64,000 nucleotides of DNA from a gamma proteobacterium symbiont of Ctena orbiculata (GCA_003058525.1 QBVD01000041.1:1-64000), one strand, 5' to 3'; numbered from the stretch's first letter, positions 37,295 to 46,876 are shown. Notes: generated by a model not told the origin, from the sequence alone. A program made the numbers and translations.

Positions 37295-37613
37295 ACAGTT
37301 AACATATCAGCTGGGTTACGGATTAAGCGACATTATACACTGAGGGTGTTTCCGGCAAGTAAATCTCTGCCAAATGATATTTGAGGCAACTTATCCACCG
37401 CTCACTGACATATCACCTGCCCGGAGTAAGCCGGTGCGCTATACCCCACCGGAATATAATGACCATGGAACCTGTGTTTGACATCCAACGGGGCCTTTTT
37501 ACCTGAATAAGTACAATTCTTTACTCAATGGGTATTAACGACAGATCAGTGCATAATAAACAATCGACGCAATAAAGGTAACAAGCTGAATCCAGGTTGA
37601 TGTACTGCGGCTG
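37295..37613. other. Divergent intergenic region (hldE / lpxL)
   Basis: No gene. It contains a -10-like TATAAT on the minus strand (see next entry) for hldE. Nothing clear on the lpxL side. Confidence 0.45.
37332..37359 (-). promoter_or_regulatory. Possible hldE promoter
   Basis: A perfect -10 TATAAT on the minus strand at 37337-37332, with TTGCCG about 15 bp upstream as a weak -35. Located about 40 bp before the hldE start. Confidence 0.35.
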
Positions 37614-38525
37614 ATGGCAAAAAAGCGTAAACACTCCCCCTACTCCCCACTCTACTGGCCCACATGGGCGGGTCTGGGCGTATTATGGCTGGTGAGTCAG
37701 TCTCTTCCCTTTCGGCCGGCTCTTCTTACAGGTCGTCTGATCGGCAAGCTAGTTTACCGTTTATCTGCCAAACGTAGACATATAGCCGCTGTCAATCTAA
37801 GCATCTGTTTTCCCCAGATGAGCGAAACCGAACGCGAAGCACTGCTGCGCGAGCACTTCCATTCCTTGGGTATCGGCATCGTGATGATAGGATTCGCCTG
37901 GTGGGCCAATGATGACAAACTGCGATCACTGATCGATATCGAGGGGATTGAACACCTGCAAAAGAGCCTGGACAGAGGTAAAGGCGTTATATTATTGAGT
38001 GCCCATTTCACCGACCTGGAGATTACCGGAAGGCTGCTGAGCCTGTTCCAACCGATAGCGGTGATGTACCGACCACATGAAAACCCGGTCATCGAATGGG
38101 CATTCAGTCGAAATCGTCGCATGCGCTTCGAAGCGGCGATACCGCGCAACGATATACGCCAGGTGGTGAGGACGCTGAGGCAGAATCTTCCTGTGTGGTA
38201 TGCCCCGGATCAGAGTTTCAAAGGACGTAACAGTACCCTGGCGCCGTTTTTCGGTGAACCGGCCGGCACCAATACAGCCACATCCCGCCTGGCAAAGATC
38301 AGTGGCGCCGATGTTATTCTGTTCAGCGGCTTTCGTAAGCAGGACAGCAGTGGCTACCGCCTGATCATACATCCACCTTTGACCGACTTCCCAACCCGGG
38401 ACGCAGTGCAGGATGCCACGCGCATCAACGGCCTGATTGAGAAGGCCATCGATTATGCGCCTGAACAATATCTCTGGATACATCGGCGCTTCAAAAAACG
38501 AAAAGTGATTCCGGACCCCTACTAG
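37614..38525 (+). CDS. lpxL: Lipid A late acyltransferase (LpxL/LpxM family)
   Basis: A 303-residue inner-membrane acyltransferase that adds a secondary acyl chain to Kdo-lipid A. It has an N-terminal membrane segment and the catalytic HX4E motif in LLSAHFTDLEITGR, then PDQSFKGRNSTLAPFFGEPA. LpxL and LpxM cannot be separated by eye. Its stop TAG is formed by a solo repeat end (TAGGGCC at 38523). Confidence 0.9.
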   Translation: MAKKRKHSPYSPLYWPTWAGLGVLWLVSQSLPFRPALLTGRLIGKLVYRLSAKRRHIAAVNLSICFPQMSETEREALLREHFHSLGIGIVMIGFAWWANDDKLRSLIDIEGIEHLQKSLDRGKGVILLSAHFTDLEITGRLLSLFQPIAVMYRPHENPVIEWAFSRNRRMRFEAAIPRNDIRQVVRTLRQNLPVWYAPDQSFKGRNSTLAPFFGEPAGTNTATSRLAKISGADVILFSGFRKQDSSGYRLIIHPPLTDFPTRDAVQDATRINGLIEKAIDYAPEQYLWIHRRFKKRKVIPDPY

Positions 38526-38535
38526 GGCCGGTCAA
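38524..38535 (+). repeat. Solo repeat end supplying the lpxL stop
   Basis: AGGGCCGGTCAACA resembles the repeat end AGGGCCTGTTAACA. The TAG of TAGGGCC is the lpxL stop codon. Confidence 0.35.
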
Positions 38536-38584
38536 CAACCCTTTTTCACACCCCCCTGTGGCGGCTATACTAACGCCTTTTCCC

Positions 38585-38594
38585 AGGGCCTGTT
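38585..38594 (+). repeat. Solo repeat end before GT2-HAD gene
   Basis: AGGGCCTGTT six bases before the ATG at 38601, in the position where a ribosome site would lie. Confidence 0.4.
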
Positions 38595-38600
38595 CTGTAG

Positions 38601-41600
38601 ATGCCAGCAATCAGCGTAATCATCCCCTCCTATAACCATGCACACTACATTGCGCAGGCGATCGAGAGCGTGCTCCGACAATCATTCAGTGACTGGGAAC
38701 TGATAATCATCGATGATTGCTCCAATGATGACTCATGGAGTGTAATCAACAGTTATACAGATAAACGAATTCATAGTAGCCGGCACAAACAAAACCAGGG
38801 CGCCCACAACACCATCAACGAGGGGCTGGCACTGGCAAAGGGAGAGTTCCTGACAATACTCAATTCGGATGACATCTACAGTCGAGACAGATTGCTGCAA
38901 CTCCACAGCAAAGCAACGCAGGAAGGTATCGCCTTCCTGGCAACCAGTGTGCAACCCATCACTGCCGATGGCACACCCATGGCAGCCCCGGACAGCCACT
39001 GGAATCAATGGTACACAGGATTGCTCGACAACTATCGGGAAAACAGCCAGCTGCTCACCGGTCTGTGCAAGGGCAATCTGTTGATTACCACGTCGAACTT
39101 CTTTTTCAGTCGCGAGATATACGATAAGCATGGCGGCTTCGCCGATTATCGCTACGTGCACGACTATGAATTTGTCCTGAGGTTGATCTTTGCAGGCTAC
39201 AAGACTGCTCTGCTGGCCGACAGCGCACTGGTGCAATACCGAATACACGATACCAATACCATCCAGGAGAATCCTGTCGCGGCCAATGTTGAAACCGCAC
39301 AGCTATTGAGTGACTCGATCCCTGAAATACTTGCCCACTCCAGGCAGCACAGCGATAAAAATCTGCTGCTCATCACAGAGCAGATAGGCTGGTTGGGTGA
39401 CAATGTGCAAGCCACTGTCAATCAAAGAGAAGCGTCCCATAAGCAACGTATAAATCTGCTGACACAACAAATCAGGCAAACAGAAAAGAATTATCAACAG
39501 CAGATATCCGCCATCTATAACAGCACATCGTACCGACTGGGAAACAGGATAGTAGGCCCCATACAGCGCCTCCGAAGCCGGGTGACACGGTTTCTGAACA
39601 GAAACGCCCATCGCATACACGATATAGCAGAAACCAAGGCGGTCATACTGAATAATCGTGCGCGGCTCAAATGTGTCTCTTTCGATATCTTCGACACGCT
39701 GCTGGCCCGGGTCATCGAACCCCCTGAGGCTGTACAGATGGCGGTATGCCGTGAACTTGCGGCGATCTTGGGCGGAGACCATAACACGGAAAGCGTATGG
39801 CAGGCGCGGCAGAATGCAGAACAGCATTTACGTGCGGCAGCGCGTGAAAACAGCGGTGACGGAGAGTGCCATTTCGACGACCTGGTCAACGACTGGGTAA
39901 ATGAGCTGGATTCCGACACTCCCAATGACCGGCTTGCTGCCCTGATTCATAAAATCGAGGTAGAGATGGAGTGTCTAGCACTCTACGTCAAACCGGACAT
40001 GGTTGAATTGCTGAGCTGGATCAGACAGCACGATCTCAAGGTCATCGCCACATCGGACATGTACCTGGGAGAACGGCATATCCGGGAGATCCTGAGCGAA
40101 AAAGGATTACTGGACCGGTTGGACGAACTCCATGTCTCTTCAGAGTCAGGCTTATGCAAACACTCCGGCAAACTGTTTCAACATATATTGGAGCAACATA
40201 AATGGCGGCCGGAGGAGCTGCTGCATATCGGAGACAATCCGATCTCCGACAGTCAGGCGCTGCTGGCGCAGGGCGGGATCGGCCTGCACCTGCATGAAAA
40301 GCATGAATTGACACGGCGCAAGCATCAAATACTCCATCACGAGATGTGTCACTACGGCGGCCCCTGGCCCGGCATGTGGTTCTCGCAGGTATACGATGCA
40401 CTACTGTCGCAACAACAGGACAACCAGGTTGAATCCGGCTTTTTCTACCAATATGGGCGCCATCGGCTCGGCCCCCTATTCAATATCTTCATGGCCGGCT
40501 TGACAGAGGCTGTCAGACGGGACCGGATAGACAAACTCTATTTCGTTGCCAGAGACGGTTTTATCTTCCAACAGCTCTATTCCATGTGGAAGAGTGATGA
40601 TTGCCCGCAGGGTGAATATCTCTATGCGTCCAGAAAAACCATTATGGCCGCATCGATCAGCCAGGGCATGACCCTCGATCAGGCGCGCATGGCGCTGTTC
40701 AATCCAAAACAGCAGGGCCTTCTGTCGATACTGAAAACCTTTGGCCTGCAAAGGAAGGAGTTCGAATCACTGGCCCATCGCCACGGTTTCGAAGAGATGG
40801 ATCAGCCTCTCACAGACCATCGGGACAGACGCCTGAAAGATTTTCTCGATGAACCTGAAGTACAACACAAAATCAGTGCATACGGCAGCCTTTGCCGGGA
40901 GCGCCTTGAACGCTACCTGGAACAGCTCGGATTCTTCTCCCACGACACTGTCGCCTTTGTGGATATCGGATGGAACGGGACGATCCAGAAGTATCTCAAG
41001 AGTGCGTTTGGCCATCGGCACGACTTCCCTAAGATGTCCGGTTACTATTTCGCTTTTGTCGGCAAGATACATAAGGAATTCGGTGAGGATAACAGAGTCC
41101 ATGGCCTGCTGTACGAAGCCGATAGTGACCCGGAGGCATTTAAGACAGCCACCGAGTTCGAAGAGCTCTTTGAACAGGGTGCGCGATCTCTGGAAGCCAC
41201 CACCACAGGCTATGCTGATGACGACGGAATGATATCGCCGATACTGAAACCAAGTGACAGCGCTGATCGAGTGGCGGAGATACAATGCAATGAATCAATC
41301 AAACAAATACATGCCGGCGTACAATCGAGCACAGAAGCATTTGTCAATGCTTACCGCTTGACGGGTGTGAACTTCGATCAACTGCGCCCTTACGGCTTCG
41401 CACTCCTGGAACGGGCCATCATCTATCCCACAAGAGATGAAATTGAGCATATTACAGGGCTTGCCCATAGTGAAGACTTCGGCCATGAGAACATCTTGAA
41501 CCTGAAATCACCACCCGTCAGGCTTGGTGGCCTGCTGTTTCATCCGCGCGCCGTGTGGCACAACTTACTCAATGCACCCTGGAAAGCAGCCATGTTTGCC

Positions 41601-41663
41601 GACCTTCCCACCCATCTATGGAACTTCATGTTCAGAGTCTTGAAAGTGGTGAGGCACTCGTGA
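38601..41663 (+). CDS. GT2 glycosyltransferase-HAD hydrolase fusion (COG5610-like)
   Basis: A 1020-residue cytoplasmic protein. Residues 1 to about 210 are a GT2 domain (ISVIIPSYNHAHYIAQAI, LIIIDDCSNDDSW, LNSDD). About 290-330 is a coiled, Gln-rich linker. From about 357 a HAD phosphatase-like domain has motif I SFDIFDTLLAR, motif II ATSDMYLG, a Lys in SGLCKHSGKLF and motif IV IGDNPISDS near 544. Residues from about 600 to 1020 form a further domain with YFVARDGFIFQQL and AFVDIGWNGTIQKYL, of unknown role. Likely builds a surface glycan; HAD part may act on a phosphorylated sugar. Confidence 0.88.
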   Translation: MPAISVIIPSYNHAHYIAQAIESVLRQSFSDWELIIIDDCSNDDSWSVINSYTDKRIHSSRHKQNQGAHNTINEGLALAKGEFLTILNSDDIYSRDRLLQLHSKATQEGIAFLATSVQPITADGTPMAAPDSHWNQWYTGLLDNYRENSQLLTGLCKGNLLITTSNFFFSREIYDKHGGFADYRYVHDYEFVLRLIFAGYKTALLADSALVQYRIHDTNTIQENPVAANVETAQLLSDSIPEILAHSRQHSDKNLLLITEQIGWLGDNVQATVNQREASHKQRINLLTQQIRQTEKNYQQQISAIYNSTSYRLGNRIVGPIQRLRSRVTRFLNRNAHRIHDIAETKAVILNNRARLKCVSFDIFDTLLARVIEPPEAVQMAVCRELAAILGGDHNTESVWQARQNAEQHLRAAARENSGDGECHFDDLVNDWVNELDSDTPNDRLAALIHKIEVEMECLALYVKPDMVELLSWIRQHDLKVIATSDMYLGERHIREILSEKGLLDRLDELHVSSESGLCKHSGKLFQHILEQHKWRPEELLHIGDNPISDSQALLAQGGIGLHLHEKHELTRRKHQILHHEMCHYGGPWPGMWFSQVYDALLSQQQDNQVESGFFYQYGRHRLGPLFNIFMAGLTEAVRRDRIDKLYFVARDGFIFQQLYSMWKSDDCPQGEYLYASRKTIMAASISQGMTLDQARMALFNPKQQGLLSILKTFGLQRKEFESLAHRHGFEEMDQPLTDHRDRRLKDFLDEPEVQHKISAYGSLCRERLERYLEQLGFFSHDTVAFVDIGWNGTIQKYLKSAFGHRHDFPKMSGYYFAFVGKIHKEFGEDNRVHGLLYEADSDPEAFKTATEFEELFEQGARSLEATTTGYADDDGMISPILKPSDSADRVAEIQCNESIKQIHAGVQSSTEAFVNAYRLTGVNFDQLRPYGFALLERAIIYPTRDEIEHITGLAHSEDFGHENILNLKSPPVRLGGLLFHPRAVWHNLLNAPWKAAMFADLPTHLWNFMFRVLKVVRHS

Positions 41664-41854
41664 AAACGGCAAGACGCACCAACAATCGCGCTGAATCGAG
41701 CAACAGCTACCTCGGTCCGTCAAGAGTGTTTGTCTATGCCTTGCCCTTTCTGCCACTGCTCAAAAGGGGAGTGCCATTCTGGCCTGGTTTGGCGCCACTG
41801 CTACGCTACTACCGTAAATGGATCGCCCTGCATATAAAAAACCACTTGCTCTGA
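41660..41854 (+). CDS. Small overlapping ORF (64 aa)
   Basis: A GTG start overlaps the GT2-HAD stop (GTGA), with GAGG five bases upstream, which suggests coupled translation. The 64-residue product has a basic, Ser-rich N-terminus and a hydrophobic stretch VFVYALPFLPLLKRGVPFW, then a basic tail. It may be a small membrane-associated protein; no family recognised. Could be chance. Confidence 0.4.
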   Translation: MKTARRTNNRAESSNSYLGPSRVFVYALPFLPLLKRGVPFWPGLAPLLRYYRKWIALHIKNHLL

Positions 41855-41952
41855 CCTGGCATCAAACTGCGGAAGACGAACCGTGAATGCTTCTCTGTTT
41901 CACATGGTGACCTGTGGGATTTCCTACCAAGTAGGTACGTTGAATAAACAAT

Positions 41953-42025
41953 ATGTAGGGTGTGGCTTGCCGCACCGTGTACCTTCAAATATCCTCTTAT
42001 TGGTGCGGCAAGCCGCACCCTACAT
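41953..42025. repeat. 73-bp palindromic repeat (REP-like)
   Basis: 24-bp inverted arms (41953-41976 and 42002-42025, one mismatch) carrying GTAGGGTGYGGCTTGCCGCACC, with a 25-nt AT-rich spacer. Each arm also contains GCGGCAAGCCGC, a palindrome in itself. This matches a common dispersed intergenic palindrome type. Lies between convergent genes and could act as a bidirectional terminator. Confidence 0.8.
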
Positions 42026-42089
42026 GTTGATATATCCTTTGCGGCCGAACAATAGCAATTCAGATTACACGACTGCGATATATTGACGA

Positions 42090-43163
42090 TCAACGATGCT
42101 CCAACAGGTAGTGGTAGAGCTCCACATAGGCCCGCATGATGGTTTCCCGGGCGAACTCTCTTACCGCCCGCTGGCGACCGTTCTCAGCCATTCCCTGCCT
42201 GAGTGCGTCGTCATTCAATGCCCGTTCAATCGTCTGTGACAATGCCAGTGCATTTTCACACTCGAACATCAGCCCATCCTCTTCATGCCGCACCACCTCG
42301 CTTGCGCCCATGGAGGCCGATGTCACCAAGGGCTTGGCGTAACCCCAGGCCTCGATAATGACATTGCCGAAGGGCTCGGCGTATGTGGAGGGAAATACGA
42401 TCAAATCCGCAAGGCGATAATAGGCATCCGGATTGAGCTGCCAGCCGGCCCAGACGATTCGTTCATCGATACCGGATGCCCTGGCCTGATCGTGCAGTGC
42501 CTGCTTCAGCGGGCCGTCACCCAAAATCACCTGCCATACGGGACGTCCGGCCACTACAGCCGGCAAACCGGCAAGCGCCTCGAGGAGGAACCGATGCCCC
42601 TTGAAGGGTACAAACCTTCCCGGGGTCATCAACACCCAGGCATCTTCAGGAATGCCGAGATCCTTCTTTAAGCTTTCCGGCGGCAGCCCCGGCACGGGCA
42701 GTTCGGCAAAATTATAGAGGTGGAAGATACGGTTTTTCGGCAGTCCCGCCTGTAACAGGTAGTCGCAAATACCTTTGGTGTTGCCGATCCATGCATGGGC
42801 ATGTCGATAACCGTCCACCTTATAGTATCCGCCGAGCCGGGCAACGTGTACCGTATTGCCCGCAGGCGAAAGATGGGTCAGTCGTGTCGCCCTGCCCATA
42901 TAGGTTTGTACAATATCCGGTTGCAACTGCCTGACCAGTCGTCTCACTTCGAATCGCGACAGCGGATCCCATACCGTACGCATCGGAAGCGCATGTCGGA
43001 TCAGGTCTGACCAGTGGCCCCCATCGAGTTCATGGCCACGGCGTACACCGATTTCCGTCGGATTTCCCATCTCTGCCAAAGCCAGCGAAAAACGCTGAAA
43101 CCAGCGTTCCGCGCCACCAAAGGATTTACTGCCGATCAGCTGGAGCGAATGTATCCCTGACAT
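42090..43163 (-). CDS. GT4 glycosyltransferase (a)
   Basis: A 357-residue GT-B glycosyltransferase. It has the N-terminal acceptor loop KSFGGAERWFQRF, the hinge LMTPGRFVPFKGHRFLLEAL, ILGDGPLKQAL and the EX7E nucleotide-sugar motif PSTYAEPFGNVIIEAWGYAK. Substrate unknown; part of a surface-glycan set. The start ATG 43163 is only four bases from an end of structured-repeat copy 3, with no visible ribosome site. Confidence 0.88.
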   Translation of the reverse strand: MSGIHSLQLIGSKSFGGAERWFQRFSLALAEMGNPTEIGVRRGHELDGGHWSDLIRHALPMRTVWDPLSRFEVRRLVRQLQPDIVQTYMGRATRLTHLSPAGNTVHVARLGGYYKVDGYRHAHAWIGNTKGICDYLLQAGLPKNRIFHLYNFAELPVPGLPPESLKKDLGIPEDAWVLMTPGRFVPFKGHRFLLEALAGLPAVVAGRPVWQVILGDGPLKQALHDQARASGIDERIVWAGWQLNPDAYYRLADLIVFPSTYAEPFGNVIIEAWGYAKPLVTSASMGASEVVRHEEDGLMFECENALALSQTIERALNDDALRQGMAENGRQRAVREFARETIMRAYVELYHYLLEHR

Positions 43164-43167
43164 TGTT

Positions 43168-43461
43168 AGGGCCTATTAGCACTAATCCAATCGGCCCTGC
43201 TGGGACTATTTTTTTGCCCAGCAAGGCAGAATGAGCGAGGTGTAGTTATGCTACATGAGCGAATGATAACGCCGCTGGGCGAAAAAATAGCCCCAGCCCT
43301 ACGGGTTGCGCCCCGAAGGAAGTGCCCTTGGGGTGCGCCTGAAAAAGCGCCACTCGGCGTTGCTCGTCGTTCATTTGGAATCACCAAACCTCTTTCCTCG
43401 CGCCTTGATTGGCGCTTTTTCAGGCACAACAGGGCCGATTGGATTAGTGCTAACAGGCCCT
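43168..43461 (-). repeat. Dispersed structured repeat, full copy 3 (294 bp, reversed)
   Basis: Opposite in orientation to the other copies. Terminal arms 43168-43199 and 43430-43461 differ at one position. Both inner hairpins are present, and the longer-subtype segment ACCCCAAGGGCACTTCC is included. One end lies four bases from the GT4 start at 43163; the other end forms the TAG stop of the GT4 gene ending at 43460. So the whole gap between two glycosyltransferase genes is this element. Confidence 0.9.
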
Positions 43462-44560
43462 AACCCGTCACCTCAGGGAGATCCAACAGATCCCGATAGA
43501 CAGCCAGATTCCCCAACACCATCTGCTCCACGGAAAATCCGCGCCGCATCTTCTCCCTGCCGGACTCACCCATCCGCCGGCGCAGCTCCTCGTTATCCAA
43601 CAACTGATGGATTGCGTCAGCCAAGGCCTCATCACTGCCTGGCGGCACCAACAGACCGTTCACCCCATCCTCAACCGCCTCCGGCATACCGCCTGCTTCA
43701 ACTGCCACGATGGGCAGGCCGGCACTTGCCGCCTGCAGTAAGGCAACACCCAATCCCTCCATCAAGGCTGGATGCACCAACAGGTCGAGACAAGGCAGGA
43801 GCTTTGGCAGATCATCGCGAAAACCGGCCAAGGTCACATGCTGTTGGAGCTGCAATGCCTCGATCTGCTGTTCAAGCACCTCACGCAATGGCCCCTTGCC
43901 GAACACCAGCAGATGCAGATGAGGAAATGACTGTATCAGCCTCGGCAGTGCATGCAGTAGATAAAGATGCCCCTTGCGGGGTATCAATTGTGCAGCCACA
44001 CCCATGACCAAGGCATCCTCGGCCAGACCAAACTGCACTCTGAACCTGGCCTTTTCACAGTGCTGCTGATAGAGATCCACGTCAACGGCACTACGTACGC
44101 AGACCAGCTTTTCCGCCGGCACGCCCTCCTCGCTCAAGACATCGGCAATACCCTGAGATATGGCGATTACACGATCATAGAGGCGATATTTCGCCATCAC
44201 CAACACCGGATGCTCGGGGTTGTCGACTCGTCGTGACAGTACTGATTTGATCCCGCACAGGCGTGTCGCAACTCCACCCAGGATATCGGCTCCGCGTCGA
44301 CTGTGAATATGCACCAGATCGGGGGTAGCGCCTTGGATGGTGCGTTTAAGGCGAAAAATCAGCCCAAAATCTAGATCCCCGCCCATGGGTATCTCCTCCA
44401 CCGTAACGCCAATCTCGCGTACCGCCTCCGCCACCGCACTACCACGCGGGCAGACCAAGTGTGATTCAACGCCATGGTGCTGCAGGCCAGACAACAGATA
44501 AACGACCTGCCTGGCACCACCATAGAGATGCATCCCCGCCTCGATGTGCAGAACCCTCAC
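43460..44560 (-). CDS. GT4 glycosyltransferase (b)
   Basis: A 366-residue GT-B enzyme. N-terminal MHLYGGARQVVYLLSGL (acceptor loop), HSRRGADILGGVATRL, VAAQLIPRKGHLYLLHAL hinge and the donor motif HPALMEGLGVALLQAASAG. The start is GTG 44560, preceded by GGAGAGTGAG and overlapping the stop of the GT9 gene (GTGA), so it is translated with it. Its TAG stop is made by the end of structured-repeat copy 3. Confidence 0.88.
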   Translation of the reverse strand: MRVLHIEAGMHLYGGARQVVYLLSGLQHHGVESHLVCPRGSAVAEAVREIGVTVEEIPMGGDLDFGLIFRLKRTIQGATPDLVHIHSRRGADILGGVATRLCGIKSVLSRRVDNPEHPVLVMAKYRLYDRVIAISQGIADVLSEEGVPAEKLVCVRSAVDVDLYQQHCEKARFRVQFGLAEDALVMGVAAQLIPRKGHLYLLHALPRLIQSFPHLHLLVFGKGPLREVLEQQIEALQLQQHVTLAGFRDDLPKLLPCLDLLVHPALMEGLGVALLQAASAGLPIVAVEAGGMPEAVEDGVNGLLVPPGSDEALADAIHQLLDNEELRRRMGESGREKMRRGFSVEQMVLGNLAVYRDLLDLPEVTG

Positions 44561-45627
44561 CTCACTCTCCCATCGAGGCCGGCCAGGCGGGACGCGTGAC
44601 GCATCACCTCCGTGACTTTGATATCCCGCATACAGTCGAATGATCCGTTACAGGTGGGTTTGCGTTTACAGGGTGAGCATTGCCGTGGATGATAGATCAC
44701 TGCAGCATTATCGTGCGTTGTATCGAGGTAGGGCCGGGTCGATCCAAATAGGCAGAGAGTGGGACGATTCATTGCTATCCCCATATGGGTCAAACCGGTA
44801 TCGACGCCGATTATCAGCTTGGCCCTTTTGATCAGGGCGGCCGCCTGGCGCAGGGTTGTTTCACCTGTCAAATTAATCAGACTCTCCTGATTCCTCTCTC
44901 CAATCGCCAATGAAGATGACCTGTCACCCGGCCCACCCAGCATGACTACGGGCAACTGCCATCGCTGCCCGACTGCAGCCAGCAACTCATTCCAGGAACT
45001 GTCGAACCAGTGCTTTTGCGGCCGGGTGGTGAAAGGACAGATCGCGATGAAACCCGGCTCAAGTCCATGTGCCGTCAGCAAGGCATCCGCCTGGGAGTTA
45101 TCCTCATCACTCAGACCGATGTGCATCTCGAACTCATCCACGGGCAGCTCGAGCTGCTGGGCGAAGTGGTGATATTCAGATGCGATGCGCGTTGGCTCCC
45201 CGCCCTTCGCTATGACCTGATCCATCAGCCATTGACTACCCTCCCTGGAACCCAGACCGATACGGTGTTCGGCACCTGACAACCAGGTCAGAAAGCCACT
45301 TTTCATCAAACTTTGCACATCCAGCGCCACATCGAAACGATGCGCCTTCAACACTTGTCTGAATTGTCGGATCGCCCGCCACAGATCCAGCCAACGTCGC
45401 TTTTTCCATTGACTTTCCCACGCCTGCCTCGGCCAGACGAGAACCTGATCCAACTCCGGATGGCACTCCAGGAGGTCTTTCGATTCCGCCTGCACCAGCC
45501 AACTGATGCGCGCCTCTGGATAACGGCGCCGTATGGCATGTATCAAAGGCGTGGCAAACACGATATCACCGATGGCACTCAGACGAACGATCAGGATCGA
45601 CGGATTCTCAAGATCAGACAATTTCAC
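44557..45627 (-). CDS. GT9 heptosyltransferase-like protein
   Basis: A GT9 enzyme of about 356 residues. Typical segments: ILIVRLSAIGDIVFATPLIH at the N-terminus, FTTRPQKHWFDSSWNELL and GVDTGLTHMGIAMNRPTLCLFG near the C-terminus, as in heptosyltransferases I/II. It would add heptose (or a related sugar) to Kdo-lipid A core. GTG 45627 is taken as the start; ATG 45687 in the upstream extension falls within a solo repeat end. Coupled to the following GT4 gene. Confidence 0.85.
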   Translation of the reverse strand: MKLSDLENPSILIVRLSAIGDIVFATPLIHAIRRRYPEARISWLVQAESKDLLECHPELDQVLVWPRQAWESQWKKRRWLDLWRAIRQFRQVLKAHRFDVALDVQSLMKSGFLTWLSGAEHRIGLGSREGSQWLMDQVIAKGGEPTRIASEYHHFAQQLELPVDEFEMHIGLSDEDNSQADALLTAHGLEPGFIAICPFTTRPQKHWFDSSWNELLAAVGQRWQLPVVMLGGPGDRSSSLAIGERNQESLINLTGETTLRQAAALIKRAKLIIGVDTGLTHMGIAMNRPTLCLFGSTRPYLDTTHDNAAVIYHPRQCSPCKRKPTCNGSFDCMRDIKVTEVMRHASRLAGLDGRVR

Positions 45628-45672
45628 GGTATTTTGGGTGGCGGATGACCAATTTCTGCGTATAGTCCCGTC

Positions 45673-45704
45673 AGGGCCTGTTAACATGCATTCAATCGGC
45701 CCTG
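45673..45704 (+). repeat. Solo 32-bp repeat arm
   Basis: Matches a whole terminal arm: AGGGCCTGTTAACA at the outside and TCAATCGGCCCTG at the inside, with no partner arm or hairpins. Lies in the divergent junction between the GT9 and GT4 genes. Confidence 0.7.
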
Positions 45705-45773
45705 AATTCCGCCTATAGTACAAGCTGGCCGGCGAATATGTTAGCGTTAGCCGTTAGCTTAAAGTTTCATCGC

Positions 45774-46862
45774 ATGCAGAAAGTCGACAATCCCGAGCTG
45801 ATCTATCTGGGCCGCAGCCGGTTGCACCGCAACCGAGCCAATCTGATCCAGACCTTACATACGGTCGCCGCCCTGGCGGAAATCGGGGTAAAGACCCGGC
45901 TCTACCTGCCTCCCTGGCACAAGACGGTTACCCCGCAGCAGCGATGCGAGGAGATGGGGATCTCGAACACACCCGATATTCGGGGTGTTCAACTACTGCA
46001 CCGTCGTTGGCCGACATCACTTTTCCCACGTTTCTATAAACGTCAGCTGCTCAGGGCTCGAGCGGTCTTTGTTCGTTCACCTGAACTTAGCCTGGGATTG
46101 GGCGCCCAGGGTATTTCCCACCACTTCGAGGTGCACACGCTGCAACCGATACGTCAAAAGGGGATGTTAGACACGATCATCGATTATCATCGCCGGAGAC
46201 TGATCGGTTGCCTGATTCCGATCAGCCAAAGCGCAGCGGCGGCTCTGGTGGCCGCGGGTGCCGATGAAACGCGCATCCATGTCAGCCCATCCGGCGTCGA
46301 CTTGCGGCGCTTCGCGGAACTCCCCGACCTTGAACCGGAACGACTCGCCAGACCCAGGATCATCTATCTCGGTAGAATCAGCAGGGATCGCGGCCTGCAG
46401 ATCCTGAGCCACCTGGCAGCGAGCGGCAGTGGCGAAGTGCGCCTGGTGGGTGATTGCGAGGATCGACTGACGGAATTACCCAATCTGCATCACCAGCCAG
46501 CCGTTCCCCACCGGGAGGTGGCATCACTCTATGCCGAGAGCGAGCTGGTTGTGCTGCCCTACCAACAGTCATTGAGCCATGCCGATGCGATCAGCCCGAT
46601 GAAACTGTTCGAAGCCATGGCCGCGGGTAGGGCGATTGTCGCCAGCGACATCCCGCCCATCAGAGAGATCCTGGAACATGACCGGAATGCTCTGTTGGCG
46701 CCCCCGGAAGACCCGGCAGCCTGGGAAGTGGCGGTAAAAACACTTATGCACAATCACCGGTTGGCAGTTAAACTTGCGCAGCAGGCGCGGCAGGATGCCG
46801 CTGCCTACAGTTGGACCAACAGAGCGGCAGGCATTGCCCGCGCGATCGGTCTGAGAAATTGA
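45774..46862 (+). CDS. GT4 glycosyltransferase (c)
   Basis: A protein of about 362 residues with a GT-B fold. Seen: PELIYLGRSRLHRNRANLIQ at the start, a glycosyltransferase hinge IIYLGRISRDRGLQILSHL, and the donor motif SLSHADAISPMKLFEAMAAG with an EX-type pattern. It has a shorter, more diverged N-terminal domain than the others here. In-frame ATG 45738 is an alternative start. The stop lies 14 bp before structured-repeat copy 4. Confidence 0.82.
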   Translation: MQKVDNPELIYLGRSRLHRNRANLIQTLHTVAALAEIGVKTRLYLPPWHKTVTPQQRCEEMGISNTPDIRGVQLLHRRWPTSLFPRFYKRQLLRARAVFVRSPELSLGLGAQGISHHFEVHTLQPIRQKGMLDTIIDYHRRRLIGCLIPISQSAAAALVAAGADETRIHVSPSGVDLRRFAELPDLEPERLARPRIIYLGRISRDRGLQILSHLAASGSGEVRLVGDCEDRLTELPNLHHQPAVPHREVASLYAESELVVLPYQQSLSHADAISPMKLFEAMAAGRAIVASDIPPIREILEHDRNALLAPPEDPAAWEVAVKTLMHNHRLAVKLAQQARQDAAAYSWTNRAAGIARAIGLRN

Positions 46863-46876
46863 TCTGTACAGGTACT

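Noticed and set aside
37440-37500. Short frame ATGACCATGGAACCTG as a leader peptide
   Set aside because: 15 codons with no regulatory residue run or attenuator hairpin.
45687-45723. Upstream extension of the GT9 gene
   Set aside because: It is made of solo-repeat and unconserved residues; the GT9 domain starts at about 45610.
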